Positions 1 through 10,652 of a stretch of 64,000 nt of DNA are shown piece by piece. This stretch comes from Leucobacter sp. OH1287. Lineage in GTDB: Bacteria; Actinomycetota; Actinomycetes; Actinomycetales; Microbacteriaceae. Both the position numbers and the translations under genes were made by a program. The DNA is taken from the NCBI RefSeq assembly GCF_003859945.1, contig NZ_RQYM01000009.1:1-64000 (forward strand), given 5' to 3'. Numbering within the stretch: the first letter of the stretch is position 1; each line of letters opens with the position of its first letter. The notes below the pieces were generated by a model. The model ran no database searches. It was not told where the DNA came from and saw only the letters and a list, made by a program, of their open reading frames with translations.

Positions 1-507
1 GTTGTCCTTTCAAGTGATGCCAGTTAATGCTGGCAGTCTACATTCTGGACTCTAAAAACAGCCGGATCTAAAAACAGGGGTCAGGCCAGACCCTCCTGAA
101 TAATCGGATTAAGGCAACGTGACAAGTGCATTAGACCCTCATCGATAGAGCTTCTTGCGTTAAACATTATTCACAACTTCACAATTTTTCAGAACTGACA
201 ACAGTCCGCATAACCAAACTGACCGGGGTTTACAGTATGTATTGAGCTTAGATTAAAAATAGCCAATCATGGCACCTTTCAATCCACCTGCCAAGGCGTG
301 CAAAAACACACATTTGTAGAATATCAAGAGTCTGGGCTTCTAGATAGCTCAATCATTGGCGACACCACGGCTTATAGCACTTGGACTGGATAGACCCGCC
401 TAAACTATATAGAATCAGGAGGTTGCGGGATTAGTAGAATCGATCGATGCCGTGAAAGTCGATATGGAAATCGCCCCACCAAGAGAGAAATTCCTCGGCG
501 CAGACAA
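1..507. other. Gene-poor, AT-richer stretch at the window edge
   Basis: No convincing gene. Composition is visibly more AT-rich than the rest. A perfect hairpin (TGCCAG/CTGGCA) lies at 18-35. A start-less open frame ends with a stop near 391. A second short frame with GTG at 452 and stop at 547 sits 22 bases after an AGGAGG and overlaps the tail of the opposite-strand gene. These could be decayed gene remnants, but nothing is recognisable. Confidence 0.4.
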
Positions 508-996
508 CTACAACCGCCCCGCAGCCTCTTTCACAGTGTCCGCGTAGTCTTGCGCAGCAGCGCTGTCGCAAAAGACGACGGTGACCAGCTCCCCCGCCGC
601 ACCGCGCACGGTCACGGCGGTGCCGGATCCACCCATGTTGAGACGCAAACCAGCGGGTGAGCTCACTCGTCCGGTGATCGGCCAGTTGACAAGACCGTGG
701 TTTACGCCGTCATCTGTTTTCAGGCTCACCTCGGTATCGGAGCCAAGCTCGACGGTGCGGCTGTATAGCGGGGCGAGGATGCGGATCCGCCCAGGGGTCA
801 CAGTCAGTGAGATTTTGGCGAAGAAACACCACCAGACAGTAACCAGCAAAACCACTGCCGCGCAGATAGCCAAAACCAGCCATGAGCGGGTGACAGCCGC
901 AGCGATCACCGCGGCAAAGATGAGGGCCAGGATCAGAGACTTCATGCGACCGGTTGGGCGGATCTCGAACACTGCTGCTCCCCAAGGCAAAAACAC
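508..996 (-). CDS. Small membrane protein with two helices and a beta-rich tail
   Basis: 162 residues. Two hydrophobic segments at about 19-36 and 38-59 form a hairpin in the membrane. They are followed by about 100 residues rich in alternating polar and hydrophobic stretches, suggesting a small cytoplasmic beta domain such as a PH-like fold. The general plan resembles actinobacterial DUF3093-type proteins, but I do not recognise it securely. The ATG at 996 is used because the EIRPTGR segment before the next Met (residue 18) looks coding. It lies just downstream of tRNA-Leu on the same strand and may be read through from it. Function unknown. Confidence 0.6.
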   Translation of the reverse strand: MFLPWGAAVFEIRPTGRMKSLILALIFAAVIAAAVTRSWLVLAICAAVVLLVTVWWCFFAKISLTVTPGRIRILAPLYSRTVELGSDTEVSLKTDDGVNHGLVNWPITGRVSSPAGLRLNMGGSGTAVTVRGAAGELVTVVFCDSAAAQDYADTVKEAAGRL

Positions 997-1030
997 CGAT
1001 CAAGGCCAGTTTTAGAGATGATTCAGGTTG

Positions 1031-1114
<84 letters not shown>

Positions 1115-1263
1115 GTCTGCCAATTCATTTTGACAACCATCAAACAGTATCAAATAACCGCGAAGAACACAACTTTTGCTGCGCGAAACGCGGTAGGCAC
1201 CGCGAGCCACTATGTAACAACCTCATACCAATTCACTAAAAGCGGGCTTAAAACTGTGCATTT

Positions 1264-1292
1264 TTGAGGTTAGAGCGGTAAAGTGCCATTAT
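1264..1292 (+). promoter_or_regulatory. Likely promoter of the fhaA-pknB operon
   Basis: TTGAGG at 1264-1269 and CATTAT at 1287-1292 with exactly 17 bp between them, ahead of the first gene of the operon. This would leave a leader of about 100 nt before the fhaA start. Weak -35 match; inferred. Confidence 0.35.
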
Positions 1293-1396
1293 CCCCAAAA
1301 ACAGCCAGGGGCGCTGCTGGCGTGCACAAAACACCAGCAAGCCTCCGGGCGCAAAGTCCCTAAATTGCAAAACAGTTACGACGGAAGGAGCACCGC

Positions 1397-2107
1397 ATGG
1401 GCTTTATGAGCAGCCTTGAACGCGGTCTCGAACGCGCCGTCAACAGCGCCTTTGCCCGCACCTTCAAAAGCGGGGTGCAGCCGGTAGAGATCGCTGCCGC
1501 AATCAAGCGTGAGATGGACATCAACTCCTATGTTGTGGATCGCGACCGTGTGCTCGCGCCAAACCAGTTCACAATCCAGATGTCACAGGCCGACAGCGAC
1601 CGGCTCGCCTCCCTCGGCACTACGCTCAGCGACGAGCTAGAGAACGTCATCATCGGGCACGCAAACCAGCAGGGCTACCATCTGCTCGGCCCCGCGGTCA
1701 CGACAATCGCGCCAAAAAACTTCATCACCGCAGGCACAATCGAGGTTGTCGCCCACAAACCAGACAGCAAAGTCACCTGGGTTCCTGCGATCGACGTTAA
1801 CGGCAAACGCCACCTGCTCCGCCAGGGCTCACAGACCGTCGGCCGCGGAACCGACGCGCAAATCCGCATCACAGACGCCGGCGCCTCCCGCAAACACCTG
1901 GAGATTATCTGGAGCGGGAAACGGGTTATCGCGAGGGATCTCGGATCCACCAACGGCTCAAAGATTAACGGGCAGCGGTTCCGCGAGGTGCAGCTGCAGC
2001 CAGAGACCATCATCACAATCGGTGAGACTGCGCTGCGCTACCGCCTCGTGCCAGCTCCCGAAACCACAACACCTCAAGCAAAGACCGGCTTTTGGGAGGG
2101 TGCATGA
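1397..2107 (+). CDS. fhaA: FHA-domain protein FhaA (DUF3662 + FHA)
   Basis: 236 residues. Residues 1-115 match the FhaA N-terminal DUF3662 domain. Residues 140-220 form an FHA phosphothreonine-binding domain with the expected GR (149-150), SRKH (164-167) and STNG (184-187) signatures. In mycobacteria FhaA binds phosphorylated partners of the PknA/PknB pathway, including the MurJ regulator, and acts at the cell pole and septum. Here it leads the operon carrying both kinases and their phosphatase. A good AGGAG lies just upstream of the ATG. It overlaps fhaB by 4 bp. Confidence 0.93.
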   Translation: MGFMSSLERGLERAVNSAFARTFKSGVQPVEIAAAIKREMDINSYVVDRDRVLAPNQFTIQMSQADSDRLASLGTTLSDELENVIIGHANQQGYHLLGPAVTTIAPKNFITAGTIEVVAHKPDSKVTWVPAIDVNGKRHLLRQGSQTVGRGTDAQIRITDAGASRKHLEIIWSGKRVIARDLGSTNGSKINGQRFREVQLQPETIITIGETALRYRLVPAPETTTPQAKTGFWEGA

Positions 2108-2730
2108 CCGAACTTACCTACCTGATTCTCAGGCTCGCCTTCGTGCTGGTGCTGTGGATTTTCGTGCTCGCAGTGATGTACGCGCTGCGCAGCGACCTGT
2201 TTGGTGCCCCCGTGAAGCGCCTGCAGGATCGTGGCAACGGCGCAGGTAACACCCCGCCGCAGGGGGTTCCCGCCCCGCAGCTCGCCGCCGCCGGGCAGGT
2301 TAGCTCCCCAACAACCCCCGCGCAGGGGGTGGGTGGATCCGCCCACCCAGACCCAGCGGGCGACACCGCCGGATACGGTGCGGGCCTCGGAGCTGATGAG
2401 CTGCCGAGCGCCGGCACAGCAGGCCCCGCGCGGACGCTGATGATCACCTCCGGTGTTGCAAACGGCACCGCGATAACCCTCGACGAGGAAACCGTGACAA
2501 TCGGCCGGTCACCGCAGTCAACGCTGGTGATCGTCGACGAATACACCTCAACCCGGCACGCGCAGCTGAGCCGTTCAGAAAACGGGCGCTCAAACAGCGG
2601 CTGGGAGCTGACCGACCTCGACTCCACAAACGGCACCAAGGTTGACGGGAAACGCATCACCGGCACCGTGCCGCTGCCAACATTCACGCCCGTCACAATC
2701 GGCACAACCACCTTCGAGCTGAGGCCATAA
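2104..2730 (+). CDS. fhaB: Membrane-anchored FHA-domain protein FhaB
   Basis: 208 residues from the ATG that overlaps the fhaA stop (ATGA); an in-frame TTG 12 bases earlier is less likely. An N-terminal membrane helix (about 7-27) is followed by a Gly/Pro/Ala-rich linker (40-110) and a C-terminal FHA domain with GRS (134-136), STRH (149-152) and STNG (174-177). Known FhaB/FipA proteins link kinase signalling to the FtsZ-FtsQ division machinery. The linker contains a GVGGSAHP segment encoded over a GGATCC motif, one of many such linkers here. Confidence 0.92.
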   Translation: MTELTYLILRLAFVLVLWIFVLAVMYALRSDLFGAPVKRLQDRGNGAGNTPPQGVPAPQLAAAGQVSSPTTPAQGVGGSAHPDPAGDTAGYGAGLGADELPSAGTAGPARTLMITSGVANGTAITLDEETVTIGRSPQSTLVIVDEYTSTRHAQLSRSENGRSNSGWELTDLDSTNGTKVDGKRITGTVPLPTFTPVTIGTTTFELRP

Positions 2731-2731
2731 C

Positions 2732-4009
2732 GTGACATACAAGTATGAAAGCGCAATCGGCTCGCACGTTGGAATGGTGCGCAGCAACAACCAGGACTCC
2801 GGGTTCGCCGGGGTGCGGCTGTTCTTCGTCGCCGACGGCATGGGCGGCCACGCCGGCGGTGACGTCGCCTCAGCGCTAACCACCAAACACGTCGCCGAAA
2901 TCGACACCAGCCCCTTCGAAACCGCGAGCGAGGCAGCCGCGGCGCTGGAGGATCAGCTGCTGTCGGCAAACCGGAAACTCTCAGACACAGCCGCTGAACG
3001 CCCAGAACTAGCCGGGCTCGGAACAACCTTCACCGGGTTCTTCACAATCAAAGACCAGCTCGGTGTTGCGCACATCGGCGACTCCAGGCTGTACCGTTTC
3101 CGCGACGGCAAACTGCGCCAACTAACCAGCGACCACACCTTCGTGCAGCGCCTCGTCGACAGCGGCCAAATCACCGAGGAAGAAGCGAAAACCCACCCGC
3201 GGCGTTCCGTACTGATGCGCGTGCTCGGCAACGTCGACACCGAGCCAAACGTTGACACCGAGGTGATTGATCCGCTGCCGGGCGACATCTACCTGCTCTG
3301 TTCTGACGGACTCTGCGGCTACGTTGACGAGAAAGTAATCGCCGCCGACATCGCCGACACCGGTGACCTGCAAAGCGGCGTCGACATACTCATCGACCGC
3401 GCCCTCGAAAACGGCGCCCCCGACAACGTCACCGTCGCGCTCGTCCGCGTCGCCGAGGTGCCAGCGGCAGAGGTTGACAACGCAACCGGGCCGCAGAGCA
3501 CCGCCGCGCTGCCAAAGGCGCGGTTTGTTGGATCCGCCGCCAACGGCAAGAGCGATCTTGAGACCACAAACACCGCCCGTGCGCGGATTATGAGCCGCCG
3601 CCGGCCAAAGCGGAAGCCGCCGGTTATCGCCGAAAGCCAGTTCGAGCCGCGCGTCGACGAGTACCTCGCCGAGCTGATCGCAGAAACCAAGCGGCAAAAC
3701 TGGCGGCGCAGAATCTTCTGGATCCTAGGATCCGTGTTCGGCGCGCTCGTCATCCTCGGTATTATCCTGCTCGGCTACCGCTGGACCCAAACCCAGTACT
3801 TCGTGGGTGCCGACGAAGACAGCGTCGTCATCTACCAGGGCGTGCGACAAGAACTCGGCCCGATCAAGCTCTACAGTGTCACCGAAGACACCGACATTCC
3901 GCTCACCAGCCTCGGCGCCTACGAGCGCCGCCAGGTTGAGCGGACACTGACGGCGAGCTCCCTGCCCGCCGCCCGTGAAATCGTCACCCGGATTGGAAGC
4001 AGCGAATGA
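2732..4009 (+). CDS. pstP: PP2C-type Ser/Thr protein phosphatase PstP
   Basis: 425 residues from a GTG start. The cytoplasmic PPM catalytic domain (about 5-240) shows the metal-binding motifs RSNNQD (17-22), ADGMGGH (34-40), IGDSRLYR and LLCSDGL, and GAPDNVT near its end. A basic juxtamembrane linker precedes one membrane helix near residue 330-350 and a small outer domain of about 70 residues. PstP removes phosphates placed by PknA and PknB and so resets the pathway. It overlaps rodA by 4 bp. Domain order and length are normal for the family. Confidence 0.94.
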   Translation: MTYKYESAIGSHVGMVRSNNQDSGFAGVRLFFVADGMGGHAGGDVASALTTKHVAEIDTSPFETASEAAAALEDQLLSANRKLSDTAAERPELAGLGTTFTGFFTIKDQLGVAHIGDSRLYRFRDGKLRQLTSDHTFVQRLVDSGQITEEEAKTHPRRSVLMRVLGNVDTEPNVDTEVIDPLPGDIYLLCSDGLCGYVDEKVIAADIADTGDLQSGVDILIDRALENGAPDNVTVALVRVAEVPAAEVDNATGPQSTAALPKARFVGSAANGKSDLETTNTARARIMSRRRPKRKPPVIAESQFEPRVDEYLAELIAETKRQNWRRRIFWILGSVFGALVILGIILLGYRWTQTQYFVGADEDSVVIYQGVRQELGPIKLYSVTEDTDIPLTSLGAYERRQVERTLTASSLPAAREIVTRIGSSE

Positions 4010-5397
4010 CAACCGACCGCAGCTTCGCAGATTCCCAGCGCAGTGAGACAATCCTCTCGCGCATCACAGCCGTGCGTGCCCCGCACCTGTTGCGCATGAT
4101 GGAGTTCTTCCTCACCCTGTTCGCGCTAGCAATCGGCGTTGCCGCGGTCATCATCATCGACCTCACCGTCTACGAAACCATCACCACAACGCTGTTAATT
4201 CCCGGAGCGGTATATATTGCAGCGGTGGTCGGTTTGCACCTGATCGTGCGGCACACCGCCCCTGACGCGGATCCGCTCATCCTGTCCCTCGCCGTCGCCC
4301 TCAACAGCCTCGGCATCGCCATGATCTACCGCATTGACACCAGCGGATCCGACCCGATCGGCTTCGGTTCGTCAAGCATCCGCCAGATCGTCTGGTCGAT
4401 TGTCGCAATCGCAATCGCCGCGATAGTGCTGTGGTTCGTGCGCAACCACCTGGTGCTATACCGATACACGTATATATTCGGACTGCTCGCGCTGCTGTTC
4501 ATGCTGCTGCCGCTGGTTCCCGGTCTCGGCCAAGAAATCAACGGCGCTAGGCAGTGGATCCGCATCGGTCCATACTCTTTCCAACCGGTTGAGCTCACCA
4601 AGATCTGCCTCGCTATATTCTTTGCCGGGTATCTAGTGCGGAACCGTGACGCGCTGTCAATGGTCGGCAAAAAAATCGGCCCGATGCGATTCCCGCGCGG
4701 CCGTGACCTCGATCCGCTGCTAGTCGTCTGGGCAATCGCGATGGCTGTGCTCGTTGTGCAGCGCGAGCTCGGCACAGCGGTGCTCGTGCTAGGCCTGTTC
4801 CTCGCGATGCTCTACGTTGCAACCAACCGGGTCAGCTGGGTGCTGCTCGGCGGTGTGCTGTTCGTCAGCGGCGGACTGCTCGCAGCCAGACTGCTCCCCT
4901 ACGTCGGTTCACGTTTCGCAAACTGGCTCGACCCTTTCCGTGACGCACAGGGCGCCAGCTACCAGCTCGTGCAGGGTCTGTTCGGCATGGCAAACGGCGG
5001 CACCCTCGGCACCGGCCTCGGCGCCGGCTACCCGCAGATCACGCCTCTCTCCCGCAGCGACTACATTATCCCGAGCCTCGCAGAAGAGCTCGGCCTCGTC
5101 GGCATCTTCGTGGTTGTGCTCTGCTACCTGCTGATCATTGGCCGCGGCCTGCGCATCAGCTTCGCCGGCTCCGACGACTTCGGCAAACTCCTCTCCGCCG
5201 GACTCGCGTTCACGCTCGCGCTACAGGTTTTCGTTGTGATCGGCGGTGTTACCCGCCTGATCCCGCTCACCGGTCTAACCGCGCCATTTCTCGCCGCGGG
5301 CGGATCCTCGCTGGTTTCGAACTGGATTATTTCGGCGCTTTTGATCCGTATGTCAAACGCAGTCCGAAACAAACCTAAGCTGGTGATTCGCGCATGA
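4006..5397 (+). CDS. rodA: SEDS peptidoglycan polymerase RodA/FtsW family
   Basis: 463 residues with about ten membrane helices. SEDS signatures are visible: the FQPVELTK segment after the large extracytoplasmic loop, GLFGMANGGTLGTG, and DYIIPSLAEELGLVG. The family polymerises lipid II into glycan strands together with a partner class B penicillin-binding protein, which is the next gene. It overlaps both neighbours by 4 bp, implying translational coupling. The operon position matches actinobacterial RodA rather than the division-specific FtsW. Confidence 0.93.
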   Translation: MTTDRSFADSQRSETILSRITAVRAPHLLRMMEFFLTLFALAIGVAAVIIIDLTVYETITTTLLIPGAVYIAAVVGLHLIVRHTAPDADPLILSLAVALNSLGIAMIYRIDTSGSDPIGFGSSSIRQIVWSIVAIAIAAIVLWFVRNHLVLYRYTYIFGLLALLFMLLPLVPGLGQEINGARQWIRIGPYSFQPVELTKICLAIFFAGYLVRNRDALSMVGKKIGPMRFPRGRDLDPLLVVWAIAMAVLVVQRELGTAVLVLGLFLAMLYVATNRVSWVLLGGVLFVSGGLLAARLLPYVGSRFANWLDPFRDAQGASYQLVQGLFGMANGGTLGTGLGAGYPQITPLSRSDYIIPSLAEELGLVGIFVVVLCYLLIIGRGLRISFAGSDDFGKLLSAGLAFTLALQVFVVIGGVTRLIPLTGLTAPFLAAGGSSLVSNWIISALLIRMSNAVRNKPKLVIRA

Positions 5398-6875
5398 ACA
5401 AACCACTGAAGAATCTCACCCGCACCGTGCTGCTAATGTTTGTGGCACTGTTTGTTGCGCTGACAGCGGTGCAGGTTGTACAGGCGGACGAACTGCGCGC
5501 TAACCCACTCAACGAGCGAACAACCCGCAACGCTTTCAAGGTGGAGCGCGGCACAATCCTCGTGGGAGGGGAGCCAATCGCCACGGCCGTCCCAACCGAC
5601 GACCTCTACCAGTTCCGTCGCGAATACGCGAACGGGCCGCTATATGCCCCGGTCACCGGCTACTTCTCTAACTATCAGGGAGCCACCGGGATCGAGCAGG
5701 CGCTCAACAGCGAGCTCAGCGGTCTGCACAATTCACAGTTCTTTGACCGGATCAGCCGTATCCTCACCGGGCAGGATCCGCAAGGATCCTCCGTTGAGCT
5801 AACCCTCGACCCGGTAGCCCAGCAGGCAGCCTACGAGGCACTCGGTGAGATGCGCGGTGCCGTCGTTGTCATGGACTACGAAACCGGCAAGATTCTCGCG
5901 CTCGTCTCAACCCCGAGCTACGACCCGAACCTGCTCTCCGGCAACGACAACAACACGATTATCACCAACTATCAGGCACTCGAAGAGGACCCGGGCAAGC
6001 CACTGGTTAACCGCGCAATCGCCGGAGACACCTACCACCCCGGTTCAACCTACAAACTGCTGACCGCCGCCGCCGCAATCGAATCAGGCAAAGCAACCGC
6101 GAGCAGCACCTTCGACGATAAAGCAGAGCTCACCCTGCCGGGCAGCTCCAGTGTTATGCGCAACGCCTCACAGGGGGTTTGTGAAAACGGTGACAAGGTT
6201 AGCCTGGAGACCGCACTGATCCGCTCGTGCAATATTCCGTTTGCGGAATTAGCGATCTCAATGGAGGCGGGCGCTGTTTCAGACCTCGCGAAATCGTTCG
6301 GCTTCGATGAGAGCTTCACAATCCCGATGCGGGTGACAGCGAGCGCCTCACCAACCCCGAACGGTGACGCACAAAAGGCGCTCAGCGCAATCGGGCAGCT
6401 CGATGTTAGGGCAACACCGCTGCAGATGGCGATTGTCTCAGCGACCATCGCAAACGGCGGTAAAATGGTTGAGCCAACCCTCGTTGACCGGGTCATCAGC
6501 CCCGATTTGCGCACCGAACAAGAGAGCGAAATAACCGTGCTCGGCAACCCGATTTCTGAGTCAACCGCGTCCGTGCTGGGTGATATGATGCGCAAAACCG
6601 TGTCGGACGCTAACGGCACAGCAAAACTTGCCGCGATTGATGGTGTGGCCGTCGCCGGGAAAACCGGCACAGCAGAAAACGGCACCGCAGCAAACGGGCA
6701 ACCGAACCCGTACACCCTCTGGTTTACCGGGTTTGCAGAAAAGGACGACAAAAAACTTGCAATCGCGGTCGTTGTTGAAGACGGCGGCGGTGTGACCCAC
6801 AACTACCAGGGGTCAAGTTACGACATCCCAACAAACATTAGTAAGCGAGTGATGGAAGCGGTGTTTAACCAATGA
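5394..6875 (+). CDS. pbpA: Class B penicillin-binding protein PbpA
   Basis: 493 residues with an N-terminal membrane anchor (about 9-31). The transpeptidase domain carries all three active-site motifs: STYK at 218-221 (nucleophile S218), SCN at 278-280 and KTG at 423-425. It cross-links peptidoglycan at the outer face of the membrane and is the expected partner of the preceding SEDS protein. The length is typical of the short actinobacterial PbpA lacking PASTA domains. 4-bp overlaps on both sides. Confidence 0.94.
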   Translation: MNKPLKNLTRTVLLMFVALFVALTAVQVVQADELRANPLNERTTRNAFKVERGTILVGGEPIATAVPTDDLYQFRREYANGPLYAPVTGYFSNYQGATGIEQALNSELSGLHNSQFFDRISRILTGQDPQGSSVELTLDPVAQQAAYEALGEMRGAVVVMDYETGKILALVSTPSYDPNLLSGNDNNTIITNYQALEEDPGKPLVNRAIAGDTYHPGSTYKLLTAAAAIESGKATASSTFDDKAELTLPGSSSVMRNASQGVCENGDKVSLETALIRSCNIPFAELAISMEAGAVSDLAKSFGFDESFTIPMRVTASASPTPNGDAQKALSAIGQLDVRATPLQMAIVSATIANGGKMVEPTLVDRVISPDLRTEQESEITVLGNPISESTASVLGDMMRKTVSDANGTAKLAAIDGVAVAGKTGTAENGTAANGQPNPYTLWFTGFAEKDDKKLAIAVVVEDGGGVTHNYQGSSYDIPTNISKRVMEAVFNQ

Positions 6876-8779
6876 GACCAACAGCGGGCATTACTTTCGG
6901 CGGACGGTACGAACTGAGCTCTCGTATCGCGGTCGGCGGCATGGGGGAGGTTTGGAAAGCAAACGACAGCATCATCGGCCGCACCGTCGCGATTAAGATC
7001 CTAAAAGACGAGTACATGGGGGATCCCGGGTTCTTAGAGCGGTTCCGCGCCGAGGCGAGGCACGCCGCGCTCGTCAACCACGAGGGCATCGCGAACGTCT
7101 ACGACTACGGCGAAGAACAGGGCTCCGCATTCATCGTGATGGAGCTTGTGCCCGGAGAGCCGCTCTCGTCAATCATCGAGCGAGAGGGTAAACTGCCGGC
7201 GGATCGCGTCCTGGGCATCGTCGCACAGACCGCAACGTCCCTGCAGGCAGCACACGATGCCGGGCTCGTCCACCGCGATATCAAACCCGGCAACCTACTG
7301 ATTACACCCGATGGTCGAGTAAAAATCACAGATTTTGGAATCGCCAGGATCGCGGACCAGGTGCCGCTAACAGCAACCGGGCAGGTGATGGGAACCGTCC
7401 AGTATCTCGCCCCAGAGCAGGCGAGCGGCCAGATGGCGACAGCCTCAACCGACATTTACTCAATCGGCATTGTTGCCTACGAGTGCCTCGCCGGAAAGCG
7501 CCCGTTCACCGGCGACTCGCAGGTTGCGATCGCGATGGCGCAGATCAACGACACCCCGCCTGAACTGCCAGCAACCGTTCCCGCACCCGTGCGGAACCTG
7601 GTTTACGCCTCCCTCGCAAAAACCGCTGAGGAGCGCCCAGGAAGCGCCGCGAAACTCGCGCAGGCGGCAACCGCCCTGCACCGCGGCGATATTAGCGCCG
7701 CGGCGGCCGCTGTGCCTGCGGTGCTTGGCAAGCAGGCAGAGGCGGCAACCACCGTTATGCCAGCACAAAACCTTGATGACGCAGCAACCACTGTGATGCC
7801 GCAGACAGCCGTTGCCGCCGGAGCGGGCGCGGCCCTCGGTGCCGCAGGGGCGGGAGCCGCCGCAGCGAACGCGGCAGACGACGCAACCCAGGTGTTTGCG
7901 CCAACCCAGGCAAACTCCCCCGCACAGCCGGGCGGTCAGCAGGCCGACGGTATTGCCGCGCTGGGCTTGCACGGTGGTGACGAAGCAGCCGCTGAGGCGG
8001 ATCCGCAAGGAAAAAAGAAGCGATCACGGTGGACTTGGCCGCTGGTTGCCCTGATTGCGCTGCTGCTGCTGATCGGCGGCGGCACCCTCTACGCGGTGAT
8101 GTCACAGCAGGGCAACAACACTGACACAAACACCTCAGATACGACCACAACCACCAAGAAGAAAACCCCTGAGAAACCAGCCGCACCAACCAGCGGCACC
8201 ATTGACCCGGCCCTTTACATCGGCAAGAACTGTGTCACCGCGAGCGCTGAACTCGCCCAGCTCGGCTTCACCAATGTTTCCTGTGTGCAGGGTGAGCCAG
8301 CCGAGGACTCACTCGTTGACCTCGTCGGCGCTGTTTCACCAACCGGCTCGGATGTTGCGTTCACAACCCCGATTACGCTCAGCATTAACACCCGCTACGG
8401 TGACGCTGCGCAGCCGGCCGGTGTGCCAACCGCGCCAGCAACCGTCAAAGAGGGTGAGCAGTTCAACGTCACCTGGACCGATCAGAGCGCTGTTTGTGTT
8501 GCCGGCACCTCGGTGAAGGCGTACAAGGTGCAGGTTACCGGCAGCGGCCAGCTGGTTAGCGAACCGGGCACCGGTCTGAGCACAACCGTGCGCGCAACCG
8601 GAGCCGGTACCATCAACATCAGCTACGCGGTTGTTTGTGGCCGCGAGGGTATTAGTGATCGCCAGTCCGGCTGGTCACAGGCAACCACCGTCACCGTGAC
8701 CGCAGCCAACCAGGGCGGCAACAACGGCGGATCCGGTAACGGCGGATCCGGCAGCGGCGGCAGCGGCGAGAACGAGTAA
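6872..8779 (+). CDS. pknA: Ser/Thr protein kinase, PknA position, with unusual outer domain
   Basis: 635 residues. The kinase domain (about 8-265) is complete: glycine loop, VAIKIL lysine, [11 protein letters not shown] and APEQ. A long Ala-rich linker contains repeated TTVMP boxes. One membrane helix lies at about 388-410. Outside, a Thr/Lys-rich stalk leads to one PASTA-like module (about 446-511), then a beta-rich segment of about 95 residues that could be fibronectin-like, and a Gly/Ser tail with two GGATCC copies. Typical PknA has little outside the membrane, so this external half is larger than usual. It starts 4 bp inside pbpA. Confidence 0.9.
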   Translation: MRPTAGITFGGRYELSSRIAVGGMGEVWKANDSIIGRTVAIKILKDEYMGDPGFLERFRAEARHAALVNHEGIANVYDYGEEQGSAFIVMELVPGEPLSSIIEREGKLPADRVLGIVAQTATSLQAAHDAGLVHRDIKPGNLLITPDGRVKITDFGIARIADQVPLTATGQVMGTVQYLAPEQASGQMATASTDIYSIGIVAYECLAGKRPFTGDSQVAIAMAQINDTPPELPATVPAPVRNLVYASLAKTAEERPGSAAKLAQAATALHRGDISAAAAAVPAVLGKQAEAATTVMPAQNLDDAATTVMPQTAVAAGAGAALGAAGAGAAAANAADDATQVFAPTQANSPAQPGGQQADGIAALGLHGGDEAAAEADPQGKKKRSRWTWPLVALIALLLLIGGGTLYAVMSQQGNNTDTNTSDTTTTTKKKTPEKPAAPTSGTIDPALYIGKNCVTASAELAQLGFTNVSCVQGEPAEDSLVDLVGAVSPTGSDVAFTTPITLSINTRYGDAAQPAGVPTAPATVKEGEQFNVTWTDQSAVCVAGTSVKAYKVQVTGSGQLVSEPGTGLSTTVRATGAGTINISYAVVCGREGISDRQSGWSQATTVTVTAANQGGNNGGSGNGGSGSGGSGENE

Positions 8780-8836
8780 CAGCAAAGCACCGCGGGTCCG
8801 CACCCGACAGCAGTAAACCACACCGATGAGGCAGAA

Positions 8837-10582
8837 ATGACCGAGACAGAAGAAACCACGGAGACCCGTTCCGGGCGAATCTTGGCTGGCCGCTACACGG
8901 TTAAAGAGTTTATTGGCCAGGGTGGAATGGCGACCGTCTATAAGGGTGTTGACACCAAGCTCGGTCGCACCGTCGCGATTAAGATTATGAAGGCCGACCT
9001 CGCCGGCGACGAGGCGTTTATTGAGCGGTTCCGGCAGGAGGCGCAGTCGGCCGCCAGAATGTCACATCAGTCGATTGTGCGGGTGCTTGACGCCGGAGAC
9101 GACTATATTCAAACGGCGGCGGGCGCGAAAAAGATCCCGTTCATCGTGATGGAGTATGTTGACGGCAAGAACCTGCGACAGTATCTCGCGTCCGGTGAGG
9201 TGAGCCTCGACGAGGCTGCCAGGATCACCTACGATGTGCTTGACGCGCTCGAGTATTCACACCGTGCAGGGATCGTTCACCGGGATATTAAACCGGCGAA
9301 CATTATGGTGACCTCGAAGGGTCGCGTGAAGGTGATGGACTTCGGAATCGCCCGCGCGGTCTCCGAAACCTCATCAACGCTGCAGCAGACAACCACAATC
9401 CTCGGCACCGCCGCATACTTCTCGCCCGAGCAGGCGAAGGGTGAAACCGTTGACTCGCGCAGCGACCTCTACTCAACCGGCGTGATGCTCTACGAGATGG
9501 TTGCCGGGAAGGTGCCGTTCCGTGGTGACAGCGCTGTTGCGGTCGCCTACCAGCACGTCAGTGAGCGACCGGTTGCGCCGAGCAAGGTTAACGAGCGCGT
9601 TACCGCCCCGTTTGACCGGGTTATTTTGCACGCCCTCGCGAAGGATCGCAACCGCCGATTCCAAACCGCCGGTGAGTTCCGGGAGGCGCTACGCCTCGCC
9701 GCCGCCGGTCAGATGCCGGATCTCGCGGGTGGCGCCGACGAAGACACCTCACTGCTTGACGGGGGCAGCGCCCAAGAATCAGAGATGGCGCTGCAGCAGC
9801 TCGCCGACACAACCCCTGCACGCAACCAGTCACGTCCACCGGTGCTGTGGATTTGGGCTGCCGTTGTCACAATCGTCGCAATGGTTGCGGCCGTCGCATT
9901 CTGGGCGCTCAACTTTGCTGGCCGCGAAGTTGTGCCAGCCAACTCCCGGCTCGTGCCCGACGTTGTCGGCGTCGAAAAGGAAATGGCCATTGACATGCTT
10001 GAGGACCTTGACCTAATAGTCGTGCCCATTCAAGAGGCGAGCGACGAGATTGAGGAGGGGAAGGCGATCCGCACCGACCCCGCTGCCGGCACAACCCTCG
10101 TCAAGGGTGACACCGTCACGCTGTTTATCTCCGCCGGCTCCGAGTCGGTTGCTGTGCCAAACATTGTCGGCATGACACAGGCGGACGCGGCGGCCGCGCT
10201 TGCCGCCGTCGGCCTGAAAATCGGGCAGATAACGGAGGCGGACGATCCAACCGTCGGCGCCGGAATTATCCTCAGCTCCGACCCAGAAACCGGGAAAGAA
10301 CTAACCAAGGGCAGCTCCGTCAAGGTGCAGGTTGCCAGCGGCATGGTGACAATCCCGGACGTTAAAGGGCAGAGCCTGCAGGCGGCACGCAACCTGCTCG
10401 GCAGCCTCGGCCTGATCGTGACACCGGTGCCGCGCGCCTGTGAGGTGACGGATCCGTCACTGCCGATCGTCGAGCAGTCACTCGTCGGCAAACAGCCGCA
10501 GGGCAGCGAAGTGAACATCGTCTACTGCACCGGCGTTGAACCGACCGCGGTGCCAACACCGCCGCCGGCAGAGGAAGACTAG
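8837..10582 (+). CDS. pknB: Ser/Thr protein kinase PknB with PASTA repeats
   Basis: 581 residues. The kinase domain (about 15-280) has GQGGMATVY, VAIKIM, HRDIKPAN and MDFG. A membrane helix lies at about 336-358, followed by three PASTA modules recognisable by their VPNIVGM, IPDVKGQ and related starts. PASTA modules bind muropeptides or lipid II, so the kinase reports cell-wall status to FhaA, FhaB and the SEDS/PBP machinery. A 57-bp gap separates it from the preceding kinase gene, the largest gap in the operon. It ends convergent with the amidotransferase gene. Confidence 0.95.
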   Translation: MTETEETTETRSGRILAGRYTVKEFIGQGGMATVYKGVDTKLGRTVAIKIMKADLAGDEAFIERFRQEAQSAARMSHQSIVRVLDAGDDYIQTAAGAKKIPFIVMEYVDGKNLRQYLASGEVSLDEAARITYDVLDALEYSHRAGIVHRDIKPANIMVTSKGRVKVMDFGIARAVSETSSTLQQTTTILGTAAYFSPEQAKGETVDSRSDLYSTGVMLYEMVAGKVPFRGDSAVAVAYQHVSERPVAPSKVNERVTAPFDRVILHALAKDRNRRFQTAGEFREALRLAAAGQMPDLAGGADEDTSLLDGGSAQESEMALQQLADTTPARNQSRPPVLWIWAAVVTIVAMVAAVAFWALNFAGREVVPANSRLVPDVVGVEKEMAIDMLEDLDLIVVPIQEASDEIEEGKAIRTDPAAGTTLVKGDTVTLFISAGSESVAVPNIVGMTQADAAAALAAVGLKIGQITEADDPTVGAGIILSSDPETGKELTKGSSVKVQVASGMVTIPDVKGQSLQAARNLLGSLGLIVTPVPRACEVTDPSLPIVEQSLVGKQPQGSEVNIVYCTGVEPTAVPTPPPAEED

Positions 10583-10652
10583 CCGCAAACTCGCCCAGTC
10601 GATTCAGGCGGGAATGGATCCGCGACCACACCGCCGCAGTCTGCGAGGGGCG

